Numbered from the stretch's first letter, positions 1 to 6,574 are shown. The stretch: DNA of 16,698 bases from Verrucomicrobiota bacterium (GCA_023446865.1 JAEXPL010000131.1:1-16698), one strand, 5' to 3'. Numbers and translations: made by a program. The notes: generated by a model from the sequence alone, not told the origin.

Positions 1-273
1 CTCGTCACCCGCCCGAAGTTCCTGCTGATGGACGAGCCGTTCAGCGGCGTCGACCCGATCTCCGTGGCCGACGTGCAGAAAATCGTCCTCGAACTGCGCA
101 AGCGCGGCATCGGCATCCTCATCACCGCCCACAACGTCCGCGAGACCCTGCGCATCGTCGACCGCGCGTACCTGATCCACCAGGGCCGCGTGCTCACCGA
201 AGGCACCGGCGAGTTCCTCATCAACGACCCGAAGGCCCGCGAGTTCTACCTCGGCGAAAACTTCGACCTCTAG
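1..273 (+). CDS. lptB: LPS export ABC transporter ATP-binding protein LptB, 3' part only
   Basis: This is the C-terminal 90 codons of an ABC ATPase; the reading frame is open from the first base, so the 5' part lies outside the window. The Walker B region reads FLLMDEP, followed by the D-loop SGVD and the H-loop histidine in ITAHNVRETL. The ending YLGENFDL matches the usual LptB ending (YLGE-F-L), which separates it from generic branched-chain amino acid or other transporters. LptB is the cytoplasmic ATPase that, with LptF and LptG, extracts lipopolysaccharide from the inner membrane and pushes it along the Lpt bridge. The C-terminus is complete. Walker A and the signature motif are not visible here. 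The next gene is convergent, so nothing about its operon can be read on this side. Confidence 0.93.
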   Translation, partial: LVTRPKFLLMDEPFSGVDPISVADVQKIVLELRKRGIGILITAHNVRETLRIVDRAYLIHQGRVLTEGTGEFLINDPKAREFYLGENFDL

Positions 274-292
274 GCGGAGCTAACGTCCCGTA

Positions 293-313
293 GGTCTAGT
301 CTCCGACTGGACC
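293..313. terminator. Stem-loop just downstream of lptB, possible factor-dependent terminator
   Basis: A 9-bp stem (GGTCTAGTC with GACTGGACC, one T-G wobble) encloses the three-base loop TCC, starting 20 bases after the lptB stop. No T-run follows on either strand, so it is not a classical intrinsic terminator. It may protect the 3' end of the mRNA or act with Rho; this is inference from position. Confidence 0.4.
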
Positions 314-342
314 CCGCGCGCCCCCGCCATTCCCCTGCGGCT

Positions 343-515
343 CATGCCCGACCCGACCGGTCACAGACCGGTCCTACTGGTTCCGCGAAGACGACCCCAC
401 CGGCCACTGGTCACCGGCAAATGGTCCACCGGCCGCCCGCCCACCAGCGACCGTCCACCGTCAACGGTCCACCGCCAACAGCCCACCGGCTGCGCCCACC
501 ACTCACCGGACACTC
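343..515. repeat. Degenerate CCACCGGC-type repeat region between convergent genes
   Basis: The spacer between lptB and the response regulator is built from many imperfect copies of a short word around CCACCGGC (variants GTCACCGGC, GTCCACCGGC, GTCCACCGTC, GTCCACCGCC, CCCACCGGC, ACTCACCGG), irregularly spaced at roughly 10-20 bases. It begins with two exact copies of GACCGGTC at 355-362 and 366-373. That word is its own reverse complement, so the pair can fold into an 8-bp hairpin with an ACA loop. The repeats run into the last codons of the regulator on the opposite strand. I see no gene in this spacer. The repeat units are too short and irregular for a CRISPR array. Confidence 0.5.
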
Positions 516-1183
516 CGAACCGGCGCCACCGCAGTCACGGTCGGAGCCGGCGGCGTCACCGCGTGCACGACGCCGTGCCGGATCGCGTAGTCGATCAGTT
601 CCTCGACATGGTGGCAGCCAAGCTTGGCCATGATGTGTTTGCGGTGGTCGGCCACCGTGGCCACCGAGCAGCCGAGGATCTCGGCCACCTCGTCGTTGCG
701 CAGCCGCTGTCCCAAGAGCGCCAGCACGCGTTGTTCCTTCGGGCCGAGCACCTTGATCGGCGCCACCGGGTCGCGGCTGCAGGCCGAAAGCAGTTCCTGC
801 ACGTTGCGCGACACCACGATCCCGCCGCCGAGCACCAGCCGCAGCGCCAGCACCAGCTCGCTCTGCGTATCGTTCTTGTGCAACAGGCTGATGCCCGCCG
901 CATGCAACTGATTGAAAGGAAATGACCCGAGCACCGAGCTCAGCGCCACCATTCGCGTACCCGGCTCCCGTTCCGCCCAGGCGATCGCCCACTCGACCGT
1001 CGAGCCGTCGCCGAGATCCAAGTCGAAGAGCACCAGCCGCGCGCCGCAAAGCTCGCCCTCGCGGCGCCACAACTCGGCCATCGAGCCGATCCCGATCACC
1101 GAGGTCGCACCGACCTCGCGTTCGAGCAATCGCCCGAGGTACTCTCGCATCAGCGTTTGGTCTTCGAGCACGGCCACCAGCAT
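503..1183 (-). CDS. LuxR/NarL-type response regulator
   Basis: A 226-residue two-domain transcription regulator. The N-terminal receiver has the acidic pair in VLEDQ (residues 7-8), a likely phospho-acceptor Asp54 in VLFDLDLGDGS, the switch serine in VALSS and the conserved lysine in LLHKND. A linker leads to a LuxR-type helix-turn-helix near residues 140-205 (LGPKEQRVLALLG, DEVAEILGCSVATVADHRKHIMAKL). Phosphorylation would control DNA binding; target genes cannot be read from sequence. I chose the ATG at 1183 because the receiver fold begins there; an upstream in-frame ATG at 1285 would add 34 basic residues with no domain. Its 3' end runs into the repeat region shared with lptB. It is divergent from the VOC gene. 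No kinase is adjacent, so its partner is unknown. Confidence 0.87.
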   Translation of the reverse strand: MLVAVLEDQTLMREYLGRLLEREVGATSVIGIGSMAELWRREGELCGARLVLFDLDLGDGSTVEWAIAWAEREPGTRMVALSSVLGSFPFNQLHAAGISLLHKNDTQSELVLALRLVLGGGIVVSRNVQELLSACSRDPVAPIKVLGPKEQRVLALLGQRLRNDEVAEILGCSVATVADHRKHIMAKLGCHHVEELIDYAIRHGVVHAVTPPAPTVTAVAPVRSVR

Positions 1184-1259
1184 GGCGCGGGGAAGATACC
1201 GGTGCCGCAGCGGCGCGCAAACGGCCCCGCGCCGAGATTTCGTTCGACCGGCCGCTCTT

Positions 1260-1311
1260 GGCACCCGAACGTGCCCCGCGCGCATCGTGCCCCGGGCGGC
1301 GCCGCCGTGCC
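1260..1311. promoter_or_regulatory. Repeated GTGCC words in the divergent promoter region
   Basis: The 145-base gap between the response regulator and the VOC gene contains the exact 9-base direct repeat CGTGCCCCG at 1270-1278 and 1286-1294 (16-base spacing, about 1.5 helical turns). It also holds an inverted repeat GGCAC-N6-GTGCC at 1260-1275 and a further GTGCC at 1307. The position just ahead of the VOC start at 1329 fits a regulator site, possibly for the divergent regulator itself. This is inference; GC-rich sequence makes short repeats easy to find by chance. Confidence 0.3.
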
Positions 1312-1328
1312 GGCATCACCTCTATTTC

Positions 1329-1718
1329 ATGAAATTCGAACATTTCGCCCTCAACGTCCCCGACCCACGCGCCATGGCCGCGTGGTATGTCGCCCATCTC
1401 GGTTTCGTCGTCCTGCGCGCGAGCGACACCGGCTCGCTCGCCCACTTCCTCGGCGACGACACCGGGCGCGTCTGCTTCGAGATCTACCACAACCCCGCGG
1501 CTCCGGTTCCCGACTACGCTGCACAGCCGCCGCTCACCTTCCACTTTGCCGTCTTCAGCCCCGACGCCAAGGCGCTGCGCGCCCGTCTCGTCGCCGCCGG
1601 CGCGGCGCTCCTCACCGAGGACACGCTGCCCGACGGCTCCGTGCTCGTCATGCTCCGCGATCCCTGGGGTGTGGCCCTCCAGCTCTGCCAGCGCGCCGCT
1701 CCCTTCCCGGGGTTCTGA
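1329..1718 (+). CDS. VOC-family (glyoxalase/bleomycin-resistance fold) protein
   Basis: A 129-residue protein with the paired beta-alpha-beta-beta-beta layout of the vicinal oxygen chelate superfamily. The opening KFEHFALNVPDP carries the usual first-strand histidine (His5), and WYVAHLGFVV is the classic first-helix motif. Half two begins LTFHFAVFSPD with the second histidine, and the end DPWGVALQLCQR is the typical last strand. A glutamate in VCFEIYH could be a metal ligand, but the last strand has Gln-Leu-Cys-Gln where many enzymes carry the metal-binding Glu, so the metal site may be incomplete. Members include glyoxalase I, dioxygenases and antibiotic-binding proteins; substrate cannot be assigned. 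The ATG at 1329 is preferred because homology begins there. It is divergent from a response regulator and followed by a terminator. Confidence 0.82.
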   Translation: MKFEHFALNVPDPRAMAAWYVAHLGFVVLRASDTGSLAHFLGDDTGRVCFEIYHNPAAPVPDYAAQPPLTFHFAVFSPDAKALRARLVAAGAALLTEDTLPDGSVLVMLRDPWGVALQLCQRAAPFPGF

Positions 1719-1752
1719 GCGCCACCACCGGCACGATCCCTGCGGCGCGCAG

Positions 1753-1781
1753 GGGGCTGCGGAACTGCCCCGGAGTTTTTT
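1753..1781 (+). terminator. Intrinsic terminator of the VOC gene
   Basis: GGGGC (1753-1757) pairs with GCCCC (1767-1771) across a 9-base loop, followed by GGAG and six T (1776-1781). A second, stronger hairpin just upstream (CCCTGCG 1738-1744 with CGCAGGG 1748-1754, loop GCG) shares bases 1753-1754, so the two cannot both be fully formed. Position 35 bases after the stop codon fits termination before the tRNA. Confidence 0.6.
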
Positions 1782-1826
1782 GTTGGCAAGCGCTCCGGCG
1801 CCCGACAAATCAACCGCTCCGTTTTC

Positions 1827-1901
1827 GCCAGAGTAGCTCAGTGGTAGAGCAGGGGTCTCATAAGCCCTTGGTCGGCAGTTCAATCCTGCCCTCTGGCACC
1901 A
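1827..1901 (+). tRNA. tRNA with CAU anticodon, probably elongator tRNA-Met
   Basis: A full cloverleaf can be drawn. The acceptor stem is GCCAGAG (1827-1833) with CTCTGGC (1891-1897). The D stem is GCTC/GAGC. The anticodon stem GGGGT/GCCCT has two G-U pairs, and its loop CTCATAA carries anticodon CAT at 1859-1861. The T stem is GGCAG/CTGCC with loop TTCAATC. Discriminator A1898 and CCA at 1899-1901 are encoded. The first acceptor pair is G-C, which argues against initiator tRNA (usually C-A mismatched). Elongator Met is most likely. A CAU anticodon with lysidine modification would instead read Ile codons (tRNA-Ile2), which I cannot exclude by eye. Confidence 0.93.
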
Positions 1902-1907
1902 CTTTCC

Positions 1908-1948
1908 AGCCCCGGGGTTCCGCGTGAAGCCCGGGGCTGCTTCTTTTT
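1908..1948 (+). terminator. Intrinsic terminator of the tRNA gene
   Basis: A 9-bp GC-rich stem, AGCCCCGGG (1908-1916) with CCCGGGGCT (1930-1938), has a 13-base loop and is followed by GCTTCTTTTT (1939-1948). It starts seven bases after the encoded CCA, so it marks the primary 3' end of the tRNA transcript. Confidence 0.8.
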
Positions 1949-2002
1949 CGCACAACGCTGGAACCGATCCGGCCCGCAGACGTCTATCTCCTCGTGCTTG
2001 TT

Positions 2003-2024
2003 GTCCCGCCTAGCGGGACTTTTT
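2003..2024 (+). terminator. Second, compact plus-strand terminator
   Basis: GTCCCGC (2003-2009) pairs perfectly with GCGGGAC (2013-2019) over the tight loop CTA, directly followed by five T (2020-2024). It lies about 55 bases beyond the tRNA terminator with no gene between, so it is either a back-up terminator or the 3' end of a very short unannotated transcript. Confidence 0.75.
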
Positions 2025-2036
2025 GGGGTAACACCG

Positions 2037-2074
2037 ACAAGAAAGACGGGCCGCCAAGGGGTTGGCGGCCCGTC
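2037..2074 (-). terminator. Intrinsic terminator of mpl
   Basis: A perfect 13-bp stem (GACGGGCCGCCAA at 2045-2057 with TTGGCGGCCCGTC at 2062-2074) has a four-base loop. Read on the minus strand it is followed by TTTCTTGT (2044-2037). It sits 62 bases past the mpl stop codon and ends the minus-strand unit of mpl and probably the two receiver genes. It lies back to back with the plus-strand terminator at 2003-2024. Confidence 0.82.
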
Positions 2075-2136
2075 GCCTTTCCAAAGGTCGAACATCGATC
2101 GCGAGCGGACGAAGTCCCCTGCCCTTCGCCGTCCAC

Positions 2137-3573
2137 TCAACCGGCAGTCGCCGCCTTCGCCGCCTTGGCAAACTCGGCGATCACGCCGTCGAACGAGCCG
2201 TTGGAGAAAAACACCACCAGGCGCGGTCTCGCCGCCGTCGCCGGGAGCGTGTCGCGCCGGAGCGCCTCAAGCACGTCGGCATTCTTGGCGAAGAAACGCG
2301 CGTGGACGTTGGTACCCTCGAGTTGTTGCGCCACCGCCTCGGCATCGAAGCGGTCGCCCTCAGCAAGTTTCTCGGCCCGGTTCACGGCCCCGAGGTAGAC
2401 TTCGTCCGCCTCGGCGAGCGCTCGGGCGAAGCCGCTCTGCAAGACCTTCGTGCGGGCAGTGTTGCTGCGCGGCTCGAAAACGGCGGTGAGCGTGTGGCCG
2501 GGAAACCGCGAGCGCAGCGAGACGAGCGTCTCGTGCAGGGCCGTCGGATGATGGCCGAAGTCCTCGATCACGGTGAGCGCCGGCGAGCGGTGCAACACCT
2601 CTTGGCGGCGCTTCACGCCGCGGAAACGCGCGAGCGGCGCGAGGTCGAGCTTCGTGGGATCGTCGCCGTGGAGCAGCAGGCCGGCGGCGCAGACGGCCAT
2701 GGCGGCGTTGCGCGCGTTGAAGAGGCCGGGGAGCTTCCAGCGGATCTGTGCCCACGGGCGACCGCGCCAGACCAGCTCGAAGGAGGAGCCGTGCGGGTCT
2801 TCGGAGAATGCGCGAAGCACAAGGTCGTTGTTCTCGCCCGTGCCGACGCGCACGACCTGTGTCCAGGGCATGGCGCCGAGGGCGCGAAGGTTGAGGTCGT
2901 CGCCGTTCATCACCACGAATCCGTTACGCGGGACGATGCGCACGAGGTGCGAGAAGGTGCGCTGGATGTCGGCGAGGTCGCGGAAGATGTCGGCGTGGTC
3001 GAACTCGAGGTTGTTGAGCACCGCAATCCGCGGCGCGTAGTGGATGAACTTGCTGCGCTTGTCGAAGAACGCGCTGTCGTACTCGTCGCCCTCGATGACG
3101 AACGGCCCGCCGGCGGCGCCGAGATTGGTGCCGGTGGGCGGATCGATCGGCACGCCGCCGATCAACCAGCCGGGATCGGTCGCCGCCTCGCGCAAGAGGA
3201 AGGACGTGAGCGCCGTGGTCGTGGTCTTCCCGTGCGTGCCGGCAACGACTATGTTGCGACGGGAGCGCAGGACGAGGTCGTGCAGCAACTGCGGGAGCGA
3301 GGCGAAGGGCAGCGCGCGGGTGTCGAGGAGCCATTCGACCTCGGGGTTGCCGCGCGACATGGCGTTGCCGATCACGACAAGATCCGGCGCGAGCTGGCGG
3401 AGCCGGTCGGGATCGTAGCCCTCGTGAATCGTGACGCCCGCCTCCCGCAACACGGTGCTCATCGGCGGGTAGATCCCGGTGTCGGCGCCCAGCACCTCGT
3501 GCCCGGCCTGGCGCAGCAACAAGGCGGCGTTGCCCATGGCGGTGCCGCAGATGCCCATGAAGTAAACACGCAT
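2137..3573 (-). CDS. mpl: UDP-N-acetylmuramate:L-alanyl-gamma-D-glutamyl-meso-diaminopimelate ligase
   Basis: A 478-residue Mur-family ligase (E. coli Mpl is 457). It joins murein tripeptide recovered from cell-wall turnover to UDP-MurNAc using ATP, saving de novo synthesis; it acts in the cytoplasm. The N-terminal Rossmann-like part opens MRVYFMGICGTAMGNAA, which has the GICGTAMG form typical of Mpl (MurC instead has G-GMSG). The ATP P-loop is GTHGKTTT at residues 112-119. The central domain has EGDEYDSAFFDKRSKF and NNLEFDHADIF, also Mpl hallmarks, and the C-terminal domain has DFGHHPTA and FEPRSNT. All expected motifs are intact. The ATG at 3573 begins exactly at the conserved domain and lacks a Shine-Dalgarno sequence. 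A receiver gene lies 75 bases upstream on the same strand. Confidence 0.95.
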   Translation of the reverse strand: MRVYFMGICGTAMGNAALLLRQAGHEVLGADTGIYPPMSTVLREAGVTIHEGYDPDRLRQLAPDLVVIGNAMSRGNPEVEWLLDTRALPFASLPQLLHDLVLRSRRNIVVAGTHGKTTTTALTSFLLREAATDPGWLIGGVPIDPPTGTNLGAAGGPFVIEGDEYDSAFFDKRSKFIHYAPRIAVLNNLEFDHADIFRDLADIQRTFSHLVRIVPRNGFVVMNGDDLNLRALGAMPWTQVVRVGTGENNDLVLRAFSEDPHGSSFELVWRGRPWAQIRWKLPGLFNARNAAMAVCAAGLLLHGDDPTKLDLAPLARFRGVKRRQEVLHRSPALTVIEDFGHHPTALHETLVSLRSRFPGHTLTAVFEPRSNTARTKVLQSGFARALAEADEVYLGAVNRAEKLAEGDRFDAEAVAQQLEGTNVHARFFAKNADVLEALRRDTLPATAARPRLVVFFSNGSFDGVIAEFAKAAKAATAG

Positions 3574-3648
3574 GGCGGAGCAAACCCGGCGGACGGCCGG
3601 CGCGGCAAGCGTGAAGAACCTCGCTCGAGCCGGCGCGCAACGACTGCT

Positions 3649-4026
3649 TCAGCGGCCGATGATTTCCTTCACCCGTTTTTGCAGCCCGAACACGTCGAAC
3701 GGCTTCGGGAGGAACGTCGAGACTCCGGCAATATCTTGATGGGCGTAGACGATGTCGTCGGCATATCCCGAGATGAAAAGGATCCGAACCTGGGGGTAGG
3801 CCTGGGTGACCTTCCGCGCGAGTTCCATCCCGTCCATCTTTGGCATCACCAGATCCGTGAGCAGCAAATCGATGTTCTTGACCGCGCCAGACTGCAAGGC
3901 ACTCCACGCCTCGGCGCCGTCGTGGGCCGCGTACACCTCGTAGCCCCCTGCGGCCAACGCCTCTTGGAGCAGTTGCAGGGCGGACTCTTCGTCATCAACG
4001 ACCAGAATGGTGGCCTTTTTCGGCAT
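3649..4026 (-). CDS. Stand-alone receiver (CheY-like) response regulator
   Basis: A 125-residue protein that is only a receiver domain. The acidic pair is Asp11-Asp12 in ILVVDDEE, the phospho-acceptor is Asp58 in LLLTDLVMPKMDG, the switch residue is Ser86 in LFISGY and the conserved Lys108 is in LPKPF. The sequence style (MPKMDGMELARKV, ISGYADD) is closest to receivers attached to hybrid sensor kinases, yet there is no kinase or output domain. Such proteins work as phosphate shuttles, sinks or by protein-protein contact. It lies between another receiver-only gene (101 bases upstream) and mpl (75 bases downstream), all on the minus strand. Starting at ATG 4026 gives a standard receiver N-terminus. 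Confidence 0.9.
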   Translation of the reverse strand: MPKKATILVVDDEESALQLLQEALAAGGYEVYAAHDGAEAWSALQSGAVKNIDLLLTDLVMPKMDGMELARKVTQAYPQVRILFISGYADDIVYAHQDIAGVSTFLPKPFDVFGLQKRVKEIIGR

Positions 4027-4083
4027 GGTGGGTAGCGGACGGACGAGAACGGGAGCGAGTGTGTCGTCAGCAAAGCAGGCGGA

Positions 4084-4111
4084 CTAGTATCGACAAGCGT
4101 GAACTCGGCAA
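4084..4111 (-). promoter_or_regulatory. Weak sigma-70-like promoter candidate before the receiver gene
   Basis: On the minus strand TTGCCG (4106-4111) and TACTAG (4084-4089) are separated by 16 bases, which would start transcription about 50 bases before the ATG at 4026. Matches to consensus are 4/6 and 3/6, so this is only a candidate. Confidence 0.22.
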
Positions 4112-4127
4112 AGCGGGCCGGCGGAAA

Positions 4128-4586
4128 TCACAACCCGAGCGCGTGCCGGATGCCGTCAAGAATCCGGGCCGGTTCCTGGGTTTTCTCCAGAAAGCCGAGG
4201 GCGCCGAGGCGGGTCGCCCGTTCGCGGAGCCGCGGTTCCGCCAAACTCGAGATGAACAGGATCGGAATATCCCCCAACATCCGACGCAGGCCGCGCGCGA
4301 CCTCCAGCCCGTTCGGGCCGGGCAGCTTGATGTCCATCAGGACAAGGTCGGGATGCAGCCGGCGCACCTCCCGCACGACGTGCGTGCCATCGGGGGCGCT
4401 GCCACAGACCTCGAGGTCGGCCGCGTGGTTGATCAACGAACTCAGACCGGCGACGAAGAACCGGTGGTCGTCGACGATGTAGACCCGTTTGCGACGAACT
4501 GCGGGATCGAGGACGGGGGCCGGTGCAGTGCTCCGGGCAGGGAAGGAATCGAGAGCGGCTCCGCGATGGTGTGGGGGAATGGTCAC
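4128..4586 (-). CDS. Receiver-only response regulator of NarL type, no output domain
   Basis: A 152-residue protein with a proline/alanine-rich, probably disordered N-terminal tail of about 33 residues, then a complete receiver. The acidic pair is Asp39-Asp40 in VYIVDDHRFF, the phospho-acceptor Asp85 in LVLMDIKLPGPNG, Ser113-Ser114 form the switch in LFISS, and Lys135 lies in GFLEKT. The VDDH opening and the GFLEK segment are those of NarL/FixJ regulators, which normally continue into a LuxR helix-turn-helix. Here the protein stops just after the last receiver helix (GIRHALGL). The 101 bases that follow contain no helix-turn-helix remnant in any frame I could read, so it looks like a genuine single-domain protein and not a recent truncation. 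It is divergent from the histidine kinase gene, which suggests functional coupling. Confidence 0.87.
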   Translation of the reverse strand: MTIPPHHRGAALDSFPARSTAPAPVLDPAVRRKRVYIVDDHRFFVAGLSSLINHAADLEVCGSAPDGTHVVREVRRLHPDLVLMDIKLPGPNGLEVARGLRRMLGDIPILFISSLAEPRLRERATRLGALGFLEKTQEPARILDGIRHALGL

Positions 4587-4789
4587 GTTACGCCTGTAGC
4601 ATCGGTCATCCCCAGGTGGAATCCTATCGGGGTTTCCCTCTTTGCCCTCTACGGACGGGCCTGAAACGGCCGTGGGTGATGCACCGTACCCGCAAGTTCA
4701 GGGCCGCGTGAACGAAAGGCCAGCTTGCACGATGCGCCGGAAATTCGCAAAACACCGGCGGACGCATACCTACCCGTTCTGCAGTCCCG

Positions 4790-5851
4790 ATGACTCAACG
4801 CTCCGCACGCACTCACCGTCGGCCGGTCGCGGCCTCCCGCGCCGCCGCGCCCATCCCCGGCCAACCGGCCGAGCGCGAGGACCTGCTCACGACTGTCCTC
4901 GGGGCGACGCGCTCGCGTTGGTGGACCTGCCACCGGGCGGAGATCGACCAACTCCGGACGCACGCCGAGGCCAAACAGGCGGCGTTTCTGCCACCGGGCA
5001 CCACACACGCCCGCGTCGCCCCCGGCGACGTGCACCGTCTGGCAGCCTATCTGGCCGCCCTGCCCTCCGCCACCCTGCCCTGCTCGATCGACTGCCGTAT
5101 TCAAGGGGCAGCCACTCCGACTTGGCTGCGCCTCACGGTCCTCACCCGAACCGGCCCGGTCCGCGCCCGCTGCTACACGGGAATCGTCACCGATATCTCG
5201 CCGTTGAAACAACTGGAGGACGAGCTCCTCCAGATCAGCGAGCGCGAGCAGAACCGGATCGGCCAGGACCTCCACGACGACCTTTGTCAGGTGCTCGCCG
5301 GCCTCAGCTGCCTCACCCGCGTGCTGGAAAATCGTCTCGCCCCGCAACTGCCCCACGAGGTGGACAACCTCCGGGAGATCAACCGGCAACTGGTCGACGC
5401 CATGGACCGCACCCGCGCCCTCACGCACGGGCTCTACCCGGCCAAGATGCGCTCCGGGGACGCCCGCCCGGCGTTGCAGGAGCTGGCCAAGCAGGTCGCG
5501 GTCCGCTTCGGGGTGAAGGTGAGCACCGGTTTCCGCGGCCACTTTCCCGCCCACGCCGCCCAGGAGATCCTCCACGTCTACCGCATCGCGCAGGAGGCGA
5601 TCAGCAACGCCATCCGCCACGGCCGGGCCGACCAGATCCAACTCACCCTCGAACGAAAAGGTGAAGCGATGTGCCTGCGGGTCCAGGACAACGGCACTGG
5701 CTTCCCCTCTTCTTCCGCCCCCATCCAGGGGATCGGTCTCCAGATCATGCGGCACCGGGCCGACCAGCTCGGGGCCAAGATCCAGATCGGTAACGCGCCC
5801 CACCGCGGGGCATTGGTTGTGCTCTGCTACCAACCGCTCGCACTGCTATGA
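4790..5851 (+). CDS. Soluble HisKA_3-family sensor histidine kinase with N-terminal PAS-like region
   Basis: A 353-residue kinase without membrane segments, so probably cytoplasmic. Residues about 35-137 look like a PAS/PAC sensor, ending YTGIVTDISPLKQLEDEL. A short coiled coil leads to the HisKA_3 dimerisation box EREQNRIGQDLHDDLCQ with phospho-acceptor His162. The HATPase domain has the N-box YRIAQEAISNAIRHG (Asn273), the G1 box DNGTGF (300-305) and the G2 region GIGLQIM (314-320). It would autophosphorylate and pass phosphate to the regulator encoded immediately downstream. Its stop codon overlaps the next start in ATGA (5848-5851), a sign of translational coupling. The first 30 residues are basic and variable, so the true start could be later. 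No Shine-Dalgarno sequence precedes the ATG. Confidence 0.92.
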   Translation: MTQRSARTHRRPVAASRAAAPIPGQPAEREDLLTTVLGATRSRWWTCHRAEIDQLRTHAEAKQAAFLPPGTTHARVAPGDVHRLAAYLAALPSATLPCSIDCRIQGAATPTWLRLTVLTRTGPVRARCYTGIVTDISPLKQLEDELLQISEREQNRIGQDLHDDLCQVLAGLSCLTRVLENRLAPQLPHEVDNLREINRQLVDAMDRTRALTHGLYPAKMRSGDARPALQELAKQVAVRFGVKVSTGFRGHFPAHAAQEILHVYRIAQEAISNAIRHGRADQIQLTLERKGEAMCLRVQDNGTGFPSSSAPIQGIGLQIMRHRADQLGAKIQIGNAPHRGALVVLCYQPLALL

Positions 5852-6555
5852 AAAAAGGCCGGGAACTCCCAGTCCAGCTGCCACCGCCCGTCAACACGAA
5901 GACCCGCGTCTTCATCGTCGACGACCATCCGCTCCTGCGCAAAGGCCTCGGCGAACTGATCAACCAGCAGCTCGACATGAGCATCTGCGGCGAAGCCGAG
6001 GATGCCCCCGAGGCGCTCAAGGCGATCTGCCAGATCCGCCCCGACCTCGTCATCGTCGACATCTCGCTCAAGAGCCAGAACGGCATCGAGCTCATCAAGA
6101 ACATCAAGGCGGTGAACCCCTCCATCCAGATCCTCGTCCTCTCGATGCACGACGAGTCGATCTACGCCCTCCGCGTCCTCAAGGCGGGCGCGAAGGCCTA
6201 CGTGATGAAGCAGGAGGTCGTCGACAAGGTCATGGAGGCCATCCGCCGCATCCGCGCCGGCAAGGTCTTCGTCAGCGAACGCGTCGCCGCCCAGATGCTC
6301 AGCCAGGTCGTCGACGGCAACGATCCCTCGCGCAACTCCCCGGTCGACTCCCTCAGCGACCGCGAACTCGAGATCGTCACGATGATCGGCAACGGCACGC
6401 CCACCCGCGAGATCGCCAAACGCCTCAGCATCTCGATCAAGACCGTCGAATCCCACCGCGCCCACATCAAGGACAAGCTCAGCCTCACCAACGCCACCCA
6501 GCTCGTGCAGTGGTGTGTACGCTGGGTCGAGGAGACCAAGAGCGCCACGCGCTGA
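5848..6555 (+). CDS. NarL/FixJ-family response regulator, cognate of the upstream kinase
   Basis: A 235-residue regulator. The receiver has VFIVDDHPLLRKGL (Asp25-Asp26), phospho-acceptor Asp71 in LVIVDISLKSQNG, the switch serine in LVLSMHD and Lys in AYVMKQ. The C-terminal LuxR-type helix-turn-helix runs from about residue 170 (LSDRELEIVTMIGNG, TREIAKRLSISIKTVESHRAHIKDKL). It overlaps the kinase gene by four bases, so the two form a classical two-component pair made in fixed ratio. Phosphorylation should promote dimerisation and DNA binding; target promoters are not visible. A 19-residue N-terminal tail precedes the receiver. A strong terminator lies about 20 bases past the stop. Confidence 0.94.
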   Translation: MKKGRELPVQLPPPVNTKTRVFIVDDHPLLRKGLGELINQQLDMSICGEAEDAPEALKAICQIRPDLVIVDISLKSQNGIELIKNIKAVNPSIQILVLSMHDESIYALRVLKAGAKAYVMKQEVVDKVMEAIRRIRAGKVFVSERVAAQMLSQVVDGNDPSRNSPVDSLSDRELEIVTMIGNGTPTREIAKRLSISIKTVESHRAHIKDKLSLTNATQLVQWCVRWVEETKSATR

Positions 6556-6574
6556 ACGTCCCGTCCGGAAGACA

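Noticed and set aside
343..515. Possible CRISPR array
   Set aside because: Repeat words are 8-11 bases, imperfect and irregularly spaced; there are no uniform spacers and no cas genes.
411..1955. A 514-codon open frame on the minus strand
   Set aside because: It runs across a response regulator in another frame, a VOC gene in antisense and the tRNA, with no recognisable domain.
1827..2140. tRNA as integration site of a mobile element
   Set aside because: No integrase gene and no repeated copy of the tRNA 3' end was found downstream; the flanking genes are ordinary chromosomal ones.
2062..4035. A 657-codon open frame on the plus strand
   Set aside because: It lies antisense to mpl and a receiver gene whose family motifs are complete; its translation is repetitive in Arg, Glu, Val and Gly, the usual product of the opposite strand of GC-rich genes.
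4027..4127. Broken helix-turn-helix remnant after the receiver-only NarL-type gene
   Set aside because: No frame in the 101 bases encodes a LuxR-type helix-turn-helix, so a recent frameshift or truncation is not supported.
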